Positions 42,333-50,351 of a DNA stretch of 64,000 nt are shown here, in pieces. The notes under the pieces are model-generated. The model had not been told where the DNA came from and ran no database searches. It was given only the letters and a program-made list of their open reading frames with translations. A program made the position numbers and the translations under genes. The stretch is taken from contig NZ_JAQOSQ010000007.1 of the NCBI RefSeq assembly GCF_030068455.1, positions 124,001-188,000 on the forward strand, given 5' to 3'. Every line of letters begins with the position of its first letter. Position 1 is the stretch's first letter. The stretch is from Roseofilum casamattae BLCC-M143. Lineage in GTDB: Bacteria; Cyanobacteriota; Cyanobacteriia; Cyanobacteriales; Desertifilaceae.

Positions 42333-43436
42333 GTGAAAATCACAAAAATTACCGTCTACCAAGTTACTTTGCCCCTCGAACATCCGTATCGCCTCTCTGG
42401 CGGTCGGTTGTATTTCGATAAACTCGACTCCACCATTATTGCCATGGATACCGATGAAGGTATTCGCGGCTGGGGGGAAGGCTGTCCTTGGGGTTCGACG
42501 TATCTACCGGCATTTCCACGGGGGATTCGGGCTGGGATTGAAGAACTGGCGCCGCAACTGATGGGATTAGACCCGCGACGTATCGATCTGATTTATCGGA
42601 CTATGGACACTGCCTTACCGGGTCATCCTTACATTAAGTCCGCTCTGGATATGGCTTGTTGGGATATTCTGGGTAAATCGACGGGTTTGCCGTTGTGCGA
42701 GCTTTTTGGCGGTCGTATCGACCAAGAGATTACGATTCAAAATTCCGTGCCTACGGGAACGCCGGAAGAAATGATTGAATCGATTAAACGAGGTCAAGCG
42801 AAAGGAGAAACCGTCCATACCTGTAAAATTGGGGCGGATGTGGCATTGGATATCGAGCGGATTAAAGCTATTGGTGCTTATTTGCCTCCGAGTGAAACCG
42901 CCACCTTTGATGTGAATCGGGCGTGGTTAGTCGATGAAGCCATGCGAGTGATGAATTCCGTAAAAGAACCTATTCTCTACTTCGAGCAACCTTGCGAAAC
43001 CTATGAAGAATGTTTGCAAGTGCGGAAATTGACCAATCATCCGATTATCTTGGATGAGTGCATTCAAGCTTACGGTCATATTGTACGCGCCCACGCAGAT
43101 AGTGCTTGCGAGGCGATTGGATTAAAAATCGGTCGGGTTGGAGGCTTGACGAAAGCGAAGCGCATCCGCGATTTTTGCGTAGAAACTGGGATTCGGATGA
43201 ATATTGAAGTGACTGGAGGTAGTGTTATTGGAGATGCTGGCTCGGTGCATTTAGCTCAGAGCACTCCAGCAACGCATTTGCGAGCGACATGGTTGTGCCA
43301 CGAAATGCTGACGGTGGATACAGCAACGGGAGGCCCTCGGAATAAAAATGGTAAAACTTCTGCACCAGAGATTCCAGGATTGGGGATTGAGCCAATAATG
43401 GATGTGTTGGGCGAGGCGATCGCGACTTACAGCTAA
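42333..43436 (+). CDS. Enolase-superfamily enzyme, cis-3-hydroxy-L-proline dehydratase-like
   Basis: The 367-aa protein is a mandelate racemase/muconate lactonizing enzyme-type member. It begins KITKITVYQVTLPLEHPY and has the 20s-loop RLSGGRLYF, both close to what I recall of the cis-3-hydroxyproline dehydratase and hydroxyproline betaine epimerase group. The catalytic Lys is in HTCKIGADV, metal ligands are Asp in FDVNRAW, Glu in YFEQPCE and Asp in ILDECIQ, and the second Lys is in GLKIGRVGG. The frame opens at a TTG at 42246, but I start at the GTG at 42333, where the family begins. In this cluster it may epimerise or dehydrate a proline-like unit; that is inference. Confidence 0.8.
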   Translation: MKITKITVYQVTLPLEHPYRLSGGRLYFDKLDSTIIAMDTDEGIRGWGEGCPWGSTYLPAFPRGIRAGIEELAPQLMGLDPRRIDLIYRTMDTALPGHPYIKSALDMACWDILGKSTGLPLCELFGGRIDQEITIQNSVPTGTPEEMIESIKRGQAKGETVHTCKIGADVALDIERIKAIGAYLPPSETATFDVNRAWLVDEAMRVMNSVKEPILYFEQPCETYEECLQVRKLTNHPIILDECIQAYGHIVRAHADSACEAIGLKIGRVGGLTKAKRIRDFCVETGIRMNIEVTGGSVIGDAGSVHLAQSTPATHLRATWLCHEMLTVDTATGGPRNKNGKTSAPEIPGLGIEPIMDVLGEAIATYS

Positions 43437-43442
43437 ATTTGA

Positions 43443-43468
43443 GGGCAAGAGTCAATTGGCTCTTGCCC
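43443..43468 (+). terminator. Hairpin after the enolase-superfamily gene
   Basis: GGGCAAGAG and CTCTTGCCC pair around a short AATTG-containing loop directly after the stop codon. There is no clear U-tract, so termination would be partial. It divides the megasynthase unit from the oxygenase/sulfotransferase repeats. Confidence 0.45.
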
Positions 43469-43511
43469 CAAGGGCGATCGCAATTTTGACTGTATAAACT
43501 GAGATTGTAAT

Positions 43512-43763
43512 ATGGACAGCTTACCAATTATTTCCCTCCAAAAGTTAGCTATAGAAGATGCACGGGAAATCGAGCAACTCGATCGTGCTTGCGATCGTTA
43601 TGGTTTTTTCTATCTGAGTGATTCTAGTATTGCGACAGAACTCATAGAAGAGACTATTATCGTTCCATCTTTATTAAAGGGAATTGCTTTAGCATTGGGT
43701 TTGGAAGCTACGGAGTTCGATCGCTATAAAGAGGCACAGAGCAACCCCAGTTATAACTTTTAA
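43512..43763 (+). pseudogene. Internally deleted 2OG-Fe(II) oxygenase remnant
   Basis: The first 50 codons (MDSLPIISLQKL, then YGFFYLSDSSIATELI) match the N-terminus of the intact oxygenases at 44122 and 46178. The frame then jumps to a block (LLKGIALALGLEATEFDRY) that lies near residue 165-190 in those proteins and stops. The HxD, second His and Arg that bind iron and 2-oxoglutarate are all missing. About 110 internal residues and the C-terminal third are gone. It reads as a decayed third paralogue, although it remains an open frame. Confidence 0.8.
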
Positions 43764-44121
43764 CCTCCAATTAATCTAAAGTAAGTGTCAAGATAACAAC
43801 GTTTAGCTACTGAGGTAAGTTGTTGATGAAAGAGTGGATAGTACCGAACTTTGGGATTGTATACAGTTGGAGTTTATGAGCATTTTTACCCACACTATCT
43901 GCTCTACATATTGACATAAAAAGCGCGATCGTGTATCAAGGATTAGGCGAGGTATTTTTAGCCTCATTAATTTTTGTCAATTCAGGCGATCGCCTTCTTA
44001 GCCACATGAATGAAGATCCTCATCTGAAAAGCTTACGATTTTTGCTGGCTTGACTATCGAAAAATTATGAGGATTGCCTTGTAATTGAGTTAACTATTAT
44101 AGAAATGAAGGAGATTAGTAC
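43764..44121. other. Spacer between the broken and intact oxygenase genes
   Basis: I see no gene in these 358 bases and no remnant of the missing oxygenase core. Two HIP1-type sites occur. A strong ribosome site AAGGAG (44107-44112) serves the following gene. The stretch is AT-rich and could carry a separate promoter for the second half of the cluster. Confidence 0.5.
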
Positions 44122-45069
44122 ATGGATAGCTTACCGATCATCTCATTAGAGAAATTGAAACAAATCGACCTTTCTGGTGGGAATGGGAAAAATCCAGAAA
44201 ACCAACATCTTTACAATGTTTGCTTGGAACATGGATTCTTCTACCTCAAAGACCATGGCATTTCCACGGAGTTGATTCGGGAAACTATGGCTGCATCTCG
44301 CAACTTTTTTGAGTTGCCAGAAGAGGTCAAAAAACAGTACGGTCAAGATAAACAAACGGTTTATCCAAACACCTCTCGCGGTTATGTTCCGCTCTATGGC
44401 GAAACTCTGCATCAGACAACCGGCCCGGATATGAAGGAAATATTCGACTTAGGAGTCGAGCGACCGACTTCCGATCTCCCCTTTACCGGTCAAACCTTGA
44501 TGCCCGATGATACAGTTGCTCCGAATTTTGCCTCATCTCATTATCAACTGCAACGAGAAGTACTGACCAAAATTGTTCCTCATTTATTGCGAGGATTGGC
44601 GATCGCTCTTGACTGTCCGCCGGATTGGTTCGATCCTTATTTTGACAAACTAGTTGCAATTCATCGTACCATTTACTATCCTCCTGAAGGAGGTATTGCT
44701 GGCAAGCATACGGACAATGGTATTTTCACGGTATTGTTTCAAGAATATTTTCCGACGCCTTCTCTGCGAGTTTATACGAAAGATAATTGGATTGATGCCA
44801 TGTGCTTAGAAGATGCAGCGATCGTCAATTTAGGAGATATGCTGCAACTATGGACGAATCACTTATTTGTCAGTACACCCCATGAAGTACTTCATAATCT
44901 CAATCAAAGTCGCATCTCGATTCCCTTCTTTATCTATCCCAATGTCAATGCTGTCTTTCAGCCGATAGGGACCAGCCAGACTATTAACCCCACTGATATT
45001 ATGCTGAAGAACTATAACTCAATTTGGGTGAAGAAAACCGGAGGAGGTCGCGCTCTGGAACTCAAATAA
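44122..45069 (+). CDS. Fe(II)/2-oxoglutarate-dependent oxygenase (IPNS-like), copy 1
   Basis: The 315-aa protein is of the isopenicillin N synthase-like 2OG oxygenase family. The N-terminal DIOX_N region contains VCLEHGFFYLKDHGIS and FFELPEEVKKQY. The jelly-roll core holds the iron triad HTD (H196, D198) and H254 (STPHEVLHN), and the 2-oxoglutarate Arg is near 264 in SRISIPFF. All are intact, so it should be active, using O2 and 2-oxoglutarate to hydroxylate, desaturate or cyclise a C-H bond. AAGGAG lies 9 bases upstream of the ATG. The closest relative is the gene at 46178. In the cluster it probably tailors the polyketide-peptide product or hydroxylates a building block. Confidence 0.88.
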   Translation: MDSLPIISLEKLKQIDLSGGNGKNPENQHLYNVCLEHGFFYLKDHGISTELIRETMAASRNFFELPEEVKKQYGQDKQTVYPNTSRGYVPLYGETLHQTTGPDMKEIFDLGVERPTSDLPFTGQTLMPDDTVAPNFASSHYQLQREVLTKIVPHLLRGLAIALDCPPDWFDPYFDKLVAIHRTIYYPPEGGIAGKHTDNGIFTVLFQEYFPTPSLRVYTKDNWIDAMCLEDAAIVNLGDMLQLWTNHLFVSTPHEVLHNLNQSRISIPFFIYPNVNAVFQPIGTSQTINPTDIMLKNYNSIWVKKTGGGRALELK

Positions 45070-45193
45070 GAGTATCTGAAAATTATGTTTTAGTAAAATC
45101 AATGGAGAACAAGAATTCCTGGATGTTCGGAGTCTCAATTGACTCAAAATAATGCTGGCTATTGGCTAAAAATTGAAGAAGAACCAAAAACTG

Positions 45194-45931
45194 ATGAAAC
45201 AAAAAATACTAGCATTATGGGCTGTCCCGCGCTCTACTTCAACGGCTTTTGAACGAATGATGCGCGAGCGAGGAGACTTTCTTGTTCTCGATGAACCCTT
45301 CGGTTTATACTTTCACTATAGCGAAGAGAGAAAGTCCGATCGTTATCCGCAGGTAGAAAAAAAAACAGCGTATAATTTCTACCCTTTACTGCAAGACTTA
45401 ATCGATAAGGCTCAACGTCAACCAGTTTTTATTAAAGATATGGCTCGGTTTATCTGCGATCGCGCAGACGAAGAATTTATTTCTCACTTCGAGCATACCT
45501 TTATGATTCGCCATCCAGCCAAAGCGCTCCCCTCTCTATTTGCGATTTGGCCGGACTTTAGTCTTCAAGAAGCGGGATATGCCGAACTATATCAATTATT
45601 TGAATTGGTGAAAACGATTCAAGGAAAAACTCCGCTGGCGATCGATTCAGATGACTTGATTCAATACCCAGAAAAAACGGTTAAAGCCTACTGCGACTCG
45701 GTTAATATTCCTTATTTATCCGATTCTTTAACCTGGGAAAGTGAAATCCCCTCAGACATTCATCAATGGGAAGGGAGCTGGCATGGGGAAGTACAATCGA
45801 GTCAAGGTTTGGCGATACGGAAGCGAAAAAAATATGCCGATATCGCAGAACACGAACATTTGCAAAATGCTTATGATTTTTGCTTGCCTTATTATCAAAA
45901 ACTTTACGAACATCGATTGGTAATTGAATAA
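45194..45931 (+). CDS. Sulfotransferase-like protein (second copy)
   Basis: This is a paralogue of the protein at 41560-42291. It starts MKQKILALWAVPRSTSTAFE, carrying the 5'-phosphosulfate loop, and has the 3'-phosphate region MIRHPAKALPSLF near 108. The shared blocks WPDFSLQEAGYAELY and ALAIDSDDLIQ-like (PLAIDSDDLIQ) show descent from one ancestor. A TTG at 45173 extends the frame, but the ATG at 45194 aligns with the first copy. Two copies suggest two sulfation sites, two acceptors, or division of labour. The activity remains to be shown. Confidence 0.75.
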   Translation: MKQKILALWAVPRSTSTAFERMMRERGDFLVLDEPFGLYFHYSEERKSDRYPQVEKKTAYNFYPLLQDLIDKAQRQPVFIKDMARFICDRADEEFISHFEHTFMIRHPAKALPSLFAIWPDFSLQEAGYAELYQLFELVKTIQGKTPLAIDSDDLIQYPEKTVKAYCDSVNIPYLSDSLTWESEIPSDIHQWEGSWHGEVQSSQGLAIRKRKKYADIAEHEHLQNAYDFCLPYYQKLYEHRLVIE

Positions 45932-45932
45932 C

Positions 45933-46155
45933 ATACAGCGCTTTCTTTCCACTTCGCGGACATGAATGCGCTAGGGAAAAGGCAAAAGTTTGTGTTGGCA
46001 AGGGTTTGAGTATTTAATGCTGTATCTCGTACTGCGGTTACCGCTTTTATGAGGTACATTCAGTTTTGGGAATAGGGAACAGGGAATAGTATTGAATACC
46101 TGGATGCAGCCGAAACCAGACATATACTCCATAACAGTGTGAAGCGCTGTGTAAT
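45933..46155. repeat. 223-bp element with inverted ends
   Basis: The left end ATACAGCGCTTTC (45933) and right end GAAGCGCTGTGTAAT (46141-46155) are inverted copies with few mismatches, and the interior includes a GGGAATAGGGAACAGGGAATAG-like simple repeat. It occupies nearly the whole spacer between the second sulfotransferase and the second oxygenase. A non-autonomous mobile element is likely, but no target duplication is clear. Confidence 0.4.
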
Positions 46156-46177
46156 TAAAGCTAGATAGGGCAATCTG

Positions 46178-47125
46178 ATGAATAGCTTACCCATAATATC
46201 GTTAGAGAAACTGAAAGAGATCGCTCCATCTGGTGTCAAATATCAGAACCGAGAACAACAACGTCTTTATGATGTTTGTTTAGAACATGGCTTTTTTTAT
46301 CTGAAAGACCATGGAATTTCTACTGAGTTAGTTCGGACAACTATTGCGGCTTCGCGTAACTTCTTTCATTTACCAGAGGAAATTAAAAAACAATACGGTC
46401 AAGATAAGCAGACAGTCTATCCGAATACTTGTCGGGGTTATATTCCTCTCTATGGGGAAATGCTAAATCAGAAAGCCGGTCCCGATCCAAAAGAAATCTT
46501 CGATCTGGGTATTGAACGACCTTCATCGAATCTACCCTTTACCGGCCGAACGGTAATTCCCGATGAGACAGTAGCTCCGAACTTTGCCTCATCTCATTAT
46601 CAACTACAAGAAGAAGTTCTTACTAAAGTCATTCCTCATCTATTGCGAGGGCTGGCAATTGCTCTTGGCTACTCGTCGAATTGGTTCGATCCCTATTTTG
46701 ACGAACCGGTCATTATCCATCGAGTGATTTACTATCCTCCGGAACAAAGTCTAGCTGGCAAACACACCGACCTCGGTATGTTTACTATATTGTTTCAAGA
46801 GTATTTCCCCACTCCTTCCCTTCGGGTTTATACGAAAGATGCCTGGATTGATGCGATGTGTATAGAAGATGCATTGATTATCAACTTGGGAGATATGCTC
46901 CAAATCTGGACGAATAATTTATTTGTCAGTACTCCCCATGAAGTACTTCATAATCTCCAGCAAAGTCGAGTATCGATTCCGCTATTTGTCTATCCCAATG
47001 TTGATTCTGTATTTGTGCAAATGGAGACCGGGCAAACGATTAATATTACTGAAATTATGCTGAAAAAATATAATGCTATTTGGGTGGACAAGACAGGGAG
47101 CGGCCGCGCTCGAGAACTAAAGTAA
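46178..47125 (+). CDS. Fe(II)/2-oxoglutarate-dependent oxygenase (IPNS-like), copy 2
   Basis: This protein has the same 315-residue length as copy 1 and is closely similar throughout (for example GQDKQTVYPNT, EIFDLG and EYFPTPSLRVYTKD are shared). The iron triad HTD (H196, D198) and H254 and the 2-oxoglutarate Arg (near 264, SRVSIPLF) are intact. Differences cluster in the N-terminal 25 residues, in the segment 70-100 and around the substrate-facing loops (QSLAGKHTDLG against GGIAGKHTDNG), which fits altered substrate or position. It is the last gene of the cluster and is followed by a strong terminator. Confidence 0.88.
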   Translation: MNSLPIISLEKLKEIAPSGVKYQNREQQRLYDVCLEHGFFYLKDHGISTELVRTTIAASRNFFHLPEEIKKQYGQDKQTVYPNTCRGYIPLYGEMLNQKAGPDPKEIFDLGIERPSSNLPFTGRTVIPDETVAPNFASSHYQLQEEVLTKVIPHLLRGLAIALGYSSNWFDPYFDEPVIIHRVIYYPPEQSLAGKHTDLGMFTILFQEYFPTPSLRVYTKDAWIDAMCIEDALIINLGDMLQIWTNNLFVSTPHEVLHNLQQSRVSIPLFVYPNVDSVFVQMETGQTINITEIMLKKYNAIWVDKTGSGRARELK

Positions 47126-47129
47126 CGTC

Positions 47130-47170
47130 AGTTTTGCGGAAGCGATCGCACAGCTGGCTTCCGCAAAACT
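47130..47170. terminator. Strong bidirectional terminator at the end of the cluster
   Basis: AGTTTTGCGGAAGC (47130-47143) and GCTTCCGCAAAACT (47157-47170) are a perfect 14-base stem with a 13-base loop. It lies between the convergent oxygenase and protease genes. The A/T bases at the foot of the stem give short U-rich tails on both strands. It marks the right edge of the biosynthetic unit. Confidence 0.75.
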
Positions 47171-47200
47171 CAACTAAAACTCAACTAAAACTCAACCAAA
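47169..47200. repeat. Three tandem copies of an 11-base repeat
   Basis: CTCAACTAAAA occurs twice and CTCAACCAAAA once, in tandem, next to the terminator. The last copies encode the C-terminal VLVEF and stop of the protease on the other strand, so the repeat may have shaped that end. Confidence 0.6.
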
Positions 47201-48207
47201 ACATCTGCCGTGCGACGGTTGCGTTCCACGGTCAGTAACATCGATCGAGGGCGAGTTTCCAAGAAGCGAATCAGATGGTTCACCCCTTGCAACGGGCGAT
47301 GGTCGATGGCGACTAAGCGATCGCCGCGCCGAAATCCCATCTCAGAGGCCAAGGAACCGCGCTCGACTTCCAAAACAATCAAATCTTGGTTTACCGTGAC
47401 TCCTAACCGAGGGCGATCGCTCGCTCGTCCTCGTCCGGGAAAGCGATCTGGGTCTCTCGAGGGATAATCGCGATCTCTCGAAGGAAATGGAGAATCTCGT
47501 CGCGCCACCCGATCGTCGAAGGTTCCCGGACGATCGCCATTGGCAACAATAAAATCTTCGGCAATCAGGACATTGGTGGCAAACCCAATCCCGCTATTGG
47601 TTCCGTCCCGACTTAAAATTGCTTTATTCACCCCAATCAACTGCCCTCGCGAGTTGAGTAAGGGGCCGCCGGAGTTTCCCGGATTGAGAGCTGCATCCGT
47701 TTGCAGATCGCCAGTCTCGCGATCGACTCGGCTCAAAATCCCGGTGGTAATGGTTCCCGACAAGCCAAACGGAGAACCGATCGCGTATACTTGCTGTCCG
47801 ACTTGAATTCCGCTGCGATTGGCAAAAGGAATCGTCGGCAAGCGATCGTTAGTTTGCAGGCGGACTAATGCCAGATCGTTGCGGCGATCGAGGGCAATTA
47901 CATTCCCCACATAGCGACCGCCTCCAGTCGTTCTCACTTCCACCCGTCCTTGTCTGGCCTGAGAGACTACATGTTCGTTCGTGAGTACCAGACCATCCGA
48001 TCGCACAATACTCCCCGATCCCGAACCCCGTCCCGCACGGATGGTGACTACGGCCGGACTCGCTTGCTGATAAATTTCGATCCGAGTTTGCTCTTCATTG
48101 CCGAACTGAGCCAGGATTGATGGCTCAGGAGCTGCGATCGCTGGCGCCGTAGCTAACAATCCAGCCGCGATCGTCGATAAGAGGATACGTTGTGTTGCGA
48201 TCGTCAT
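47185..48207 (-). CDS. HtrA/DegP-like serine protease with PDZ domain
   Basis: A signal peptide (about 1-26, ending APAIAAPEP) targets the protein to the periplasm or thylakoid lumen. The trypsin-like domain has the full catalytic triad: H79 in TNEHVV, D111 in RRNDLALV and S179 in NPGNSGGPLL. A PDZ domain occupies about 260-340, after an Arg/Asp/Pro-rich linker. The 340-aa length with one PDZ is like cyanobacterial HtrA/HhoA/HhoB proteins. It should degrade or refold damaged exported proteins. It is convergent with the cluster and divergent from pilT. Confidence 0.85.
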   Translation of the reverse strand: MTIATQRILLSTIAAGLLATAPAIAAPEPSILAQFGNEEQTRIEIYQQASPAVVTIRAGRGSGSGSIVRSDGLVLTNEHVVSQARQGRVEVRTTGGGRYVGNVIALDRRNDLALVRLQTNDRLPTIPFANRSGIQVGQQVYAIGSPFGLSGTITTGILSRVDRETGDLQTDAALNPGNSGGPLLNSRGQLIGVNKAILSRDGTNSGIGFATNVLIAEDFIVANGDRPGTFDDRVARRDSPFPSRDRDYPSRDPDRFPGRGRASDRPRLGVTVNQDLIVLEVERGSLASEMGFRRGDRLVAIDHRPLQGVNHLIRFLETRPRSMLLTVERNRRTADVLVEF

Positions 48208-48518
48208 GGTGGTGTTTACTCTTGAACCCTTCTCTGAACCCTAGAGACCTAATCCTTGTCCGAAATGTTTCCCAAACCATTCCTCAAACTCCGTGGCAGA
48301 ATTCGAGAAGAATTTTACAGAATCAGTATTAATCAGTATTAAAGTATAATTATACTCAACTTTAACTCGTTCTAAATTAATTTAAAATTAAATATTATTC
48401 AGTCGTCTCACTAGTTCTCGTAAAATAAAATAACCTGAAGTGGATCGATACGTGGTTCGATTGCTTGCTCTCTTCACATCCATCCGATCCATCTCATCTA
48501 TACGAGGATCTCAATCTG
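48208..48518. other. Divergent promoter region of htrA-like and pilT genes
   Basis: The 311-base AT-rich spacer contains two direct repeats of AATCAGTATT at 48321-48340, followed by the palindrome AGTATAATTATACT (48343-48356), which includes a TATAAT hexamer on both strands. These are good candidates for overlapping promoters and an operator. GAGG near 48502 serves the pilT start. Confidence 0.5.
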
Positions 48519-49715
48519 ATGAATAGTCCGGCTTCCGCTCCTAATCGTTCACCGGTAAAACCGCCCTTACCTCCCCCTCATCTGCGCCCAGAACATCAGC
48601 CCTTTAAACCGGGCAATCTCATCAAGAAAATTGTGAAACATGCCCATGCCAATAAAGCCTCAGACATTCACATTCGGGTTGGACAGGTGACTCGATTTCG
48701 AGTTCGGGGTCAGATGGTGGCGCTTAAAGATGGAGAGCCAGTGACTGCCGAAGTCTTTCAACAGTACTTACAGGATATTCTCACTCGGGAACAGCAACAA
48801 GAATTTGCCCAAAAGAAAGAACTGGATACTGCCGTTTATTATGAAGGATTTGCCCGCTGCCGAGTCAATTGTTTTGAATCCCTCACGGGAGGAGCAATGG
48901 TCTTACGAATTATCGATTTAAAAATCCCGACCATTGAGCAATTGGGCTTGCCAGATATTTTGAAAGACTTAATCTGTAGCCAACAAGGATTGATTTTAGT
49001 CACCGGGCCGACCGGCTCGGGAAAATCGACGACCCTAGCGGCTACGATCGATTTTTTGAATAAAGCCGAGCGCAAACATATTGTCACCATTGAAGACCCA
49101 ATTGAATACGTTCATCCTTCGCACAAATGTTTGGTCAGTCAACGAGAAGTAGGGTTGCATACCCATGATTTTCATCAAGCATTGCGGGCTGTGTTGCGGG
49201 AAGATCCGGATGTTATCTTAATTGGAGAAATGCGCGATCGCATCACCATTAATACCGCATTGCAAGCCGCTCAGACCGGTCACTTAGTCCTCGGCACTCT
49301 ACACACGCGTAATGCCATAGGAGCGGTGAATCGTCTTTTGAACTTATACAATGCCGAAGAACAACCCGGAATTCGCATTCAAATTTCTGACACTTTAGTG
49401 GCTGTTGTTGCTCAACTTTTATTGCCAACAACTGACGGTCGTCGAACTGCCGCTCAGGAGATTTTAGTTAATACTCCAGCTATGCAAGATTACTTACTCA
49501 AAGGAGCAGACGACGAAGCCTTTCAGCTCATGCAAACCGGGAAAATGGATGGCATGTGCGTGATGAATCAATCATTATATGCTCTGATTTTAGACGGTCG
49601 CATTACTATTGAAGAAGCACAAAAAGTTTCCTCCGATCCGGGTGAGCTGGATCGCCTAATGCGCACCGGAGGTTATAATTCTCACCAGTCCCCGCGAGAC
49701 TGGGTGGGAGGATAA
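48519..49715 (+). CDS. pilT: Type IV pilus retraction ATPase PilT
   Basis: PilT powers pilus retraction, and hence twitching and DNA uptake in cyanobacteria. A proline-rich N-terminal tail (about 45 residues, PPLPPPHLRPE) precedes the core. The core shows the Asp box region ASDIHIRVGQ, Walker A GPTGSGKST, an Asp box DPIEY, Walker B REDPDVILIGEMRD, and the His box LVLGTLHTRN. The frame opens at TTG 48465, but the ATG at 48519 with GAGG upstream is the better start, giving 398 aa. No other pilus gene is adjacent. Confidence 0.9.
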   Translation: MNSPASAPNRSPVKPPLPPPHLRPEHQPFKPGNLIKKIVKHAHANKASDIHIRVGQVTRFRVRGQMVALKDGEPVTAEVFQQYLQDILTREQQQEFAQKKELDTAVYYEGFARCRVNCFESLTGGAMVLRIIDLKIPTIEQLGLPDILKDLICSQQGLILVTGPTGSGKSTTLAATIDFLNKAERKHIVTIEDPIEYVHPSHKCLVSQREVGLHTHDFHQALRAVLREDPDVILIGEMRDRITINTALQAAQTGHLVLGTLHTRNAIGAVNRLLNLYNAEEQPGIRIQISDTLVAVVAQLLLPTTDGRRTAAQEILVNTPAMQDYLLKGADDEAFQLMQTGKMDGMCVMNQSLYALILDGRITIEEAQKVSSDPGELDRLMRTGGYNSHQSPRDWVGG

Positions 49716-49829
49716 CTCGATTAGCGGAAAAATAACTGGCGATCGCGTCAATCCATTGGATAAAATCGACAAAAGAGCAGCTCTAGAAATGTTGCGATTT
49801 TTTAAGCAAATATTTAGGAGATTTTTGCC

Positions 49830-50078
49830 ATGTCTAACGCTGAAGCCATGCGCTTTTTAAAAGATGCGAACTCTAAACACGGTCTGCGGCAAACCATGGA
49901 GGGAGCCAGCAATCCGGAAGCCTTTATTCAAATCGTGAAACAACTCGGCTATAACTTTGAAACCAAAGAACTCGAAGAAGTGGCTCATCAACAAAGCGAA
50001 GGGATTACTACTCGTCGCAGCACTGGAGTGTGGCATTGGTTGCGCACGGTGAACTGGATCGATCGCACTCAATCTTAA
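49830..50078 (+). CDS. Nif11-domain small protein
   Basis: The 82-aa protein is of the Nif11 type, with helices MSNAEAMRFLKDANS and ASNPEAFIQIVKQLGYNF. Nif11-like leader peptides guide the processing of some cyanobacterial ribosomal peptides, while others have nitrogen-fixation-related or unknown roles. Here no double-glycine cleavage site or Cys-rich core is seen, and no maturation enzyme (LanM, radical SAM) is nearby, so a peptide-product role is doubtful. AGGAG lies 9 bases before the ATG. The C-terminal WHWLRTVNWIDRT is aromatic-rich and basic. Confidence 0.75.
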   Translation: MSNAEAMRFLKDANSKHGLRQTMEGASNPEAFIQIVKQLGYNFETKELEEVAHQQSEGITTRRSTGVWHWLRTVNWIDRTQS

Positions 50079-50351
50079 ACGAATCGGTCAATAATTCGTC
50101 AGAAAACCATGGGGAGCTTATAATAAGCTTAAGTACCTGGTTTGGTGCCATCGCAACAGCATTTTGCTCGAGGGCAAGGATTGTCTTTTCTCGCTCTCTA
50201 ATTGCCTCGTACCATACGGTCTAACCCATCAATTTATTCAGGGTGTCATCATTCAGCTCCAAATAAAAACAACACTCTTTCCCCAAGTGAGATAGAGTTA
50301 AGTGGGTCTGCTCTAACGTCATAACCTTTCGTTTGATTTTCTCGCTCTGTG

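Noticed and set aside
50079-50351. Possible tRNA or small RNA between the Nif11 and M32 genes
   Set aside because: No cloverleaf, TPsiC-like loop or terminator can be drawn from the sequence.
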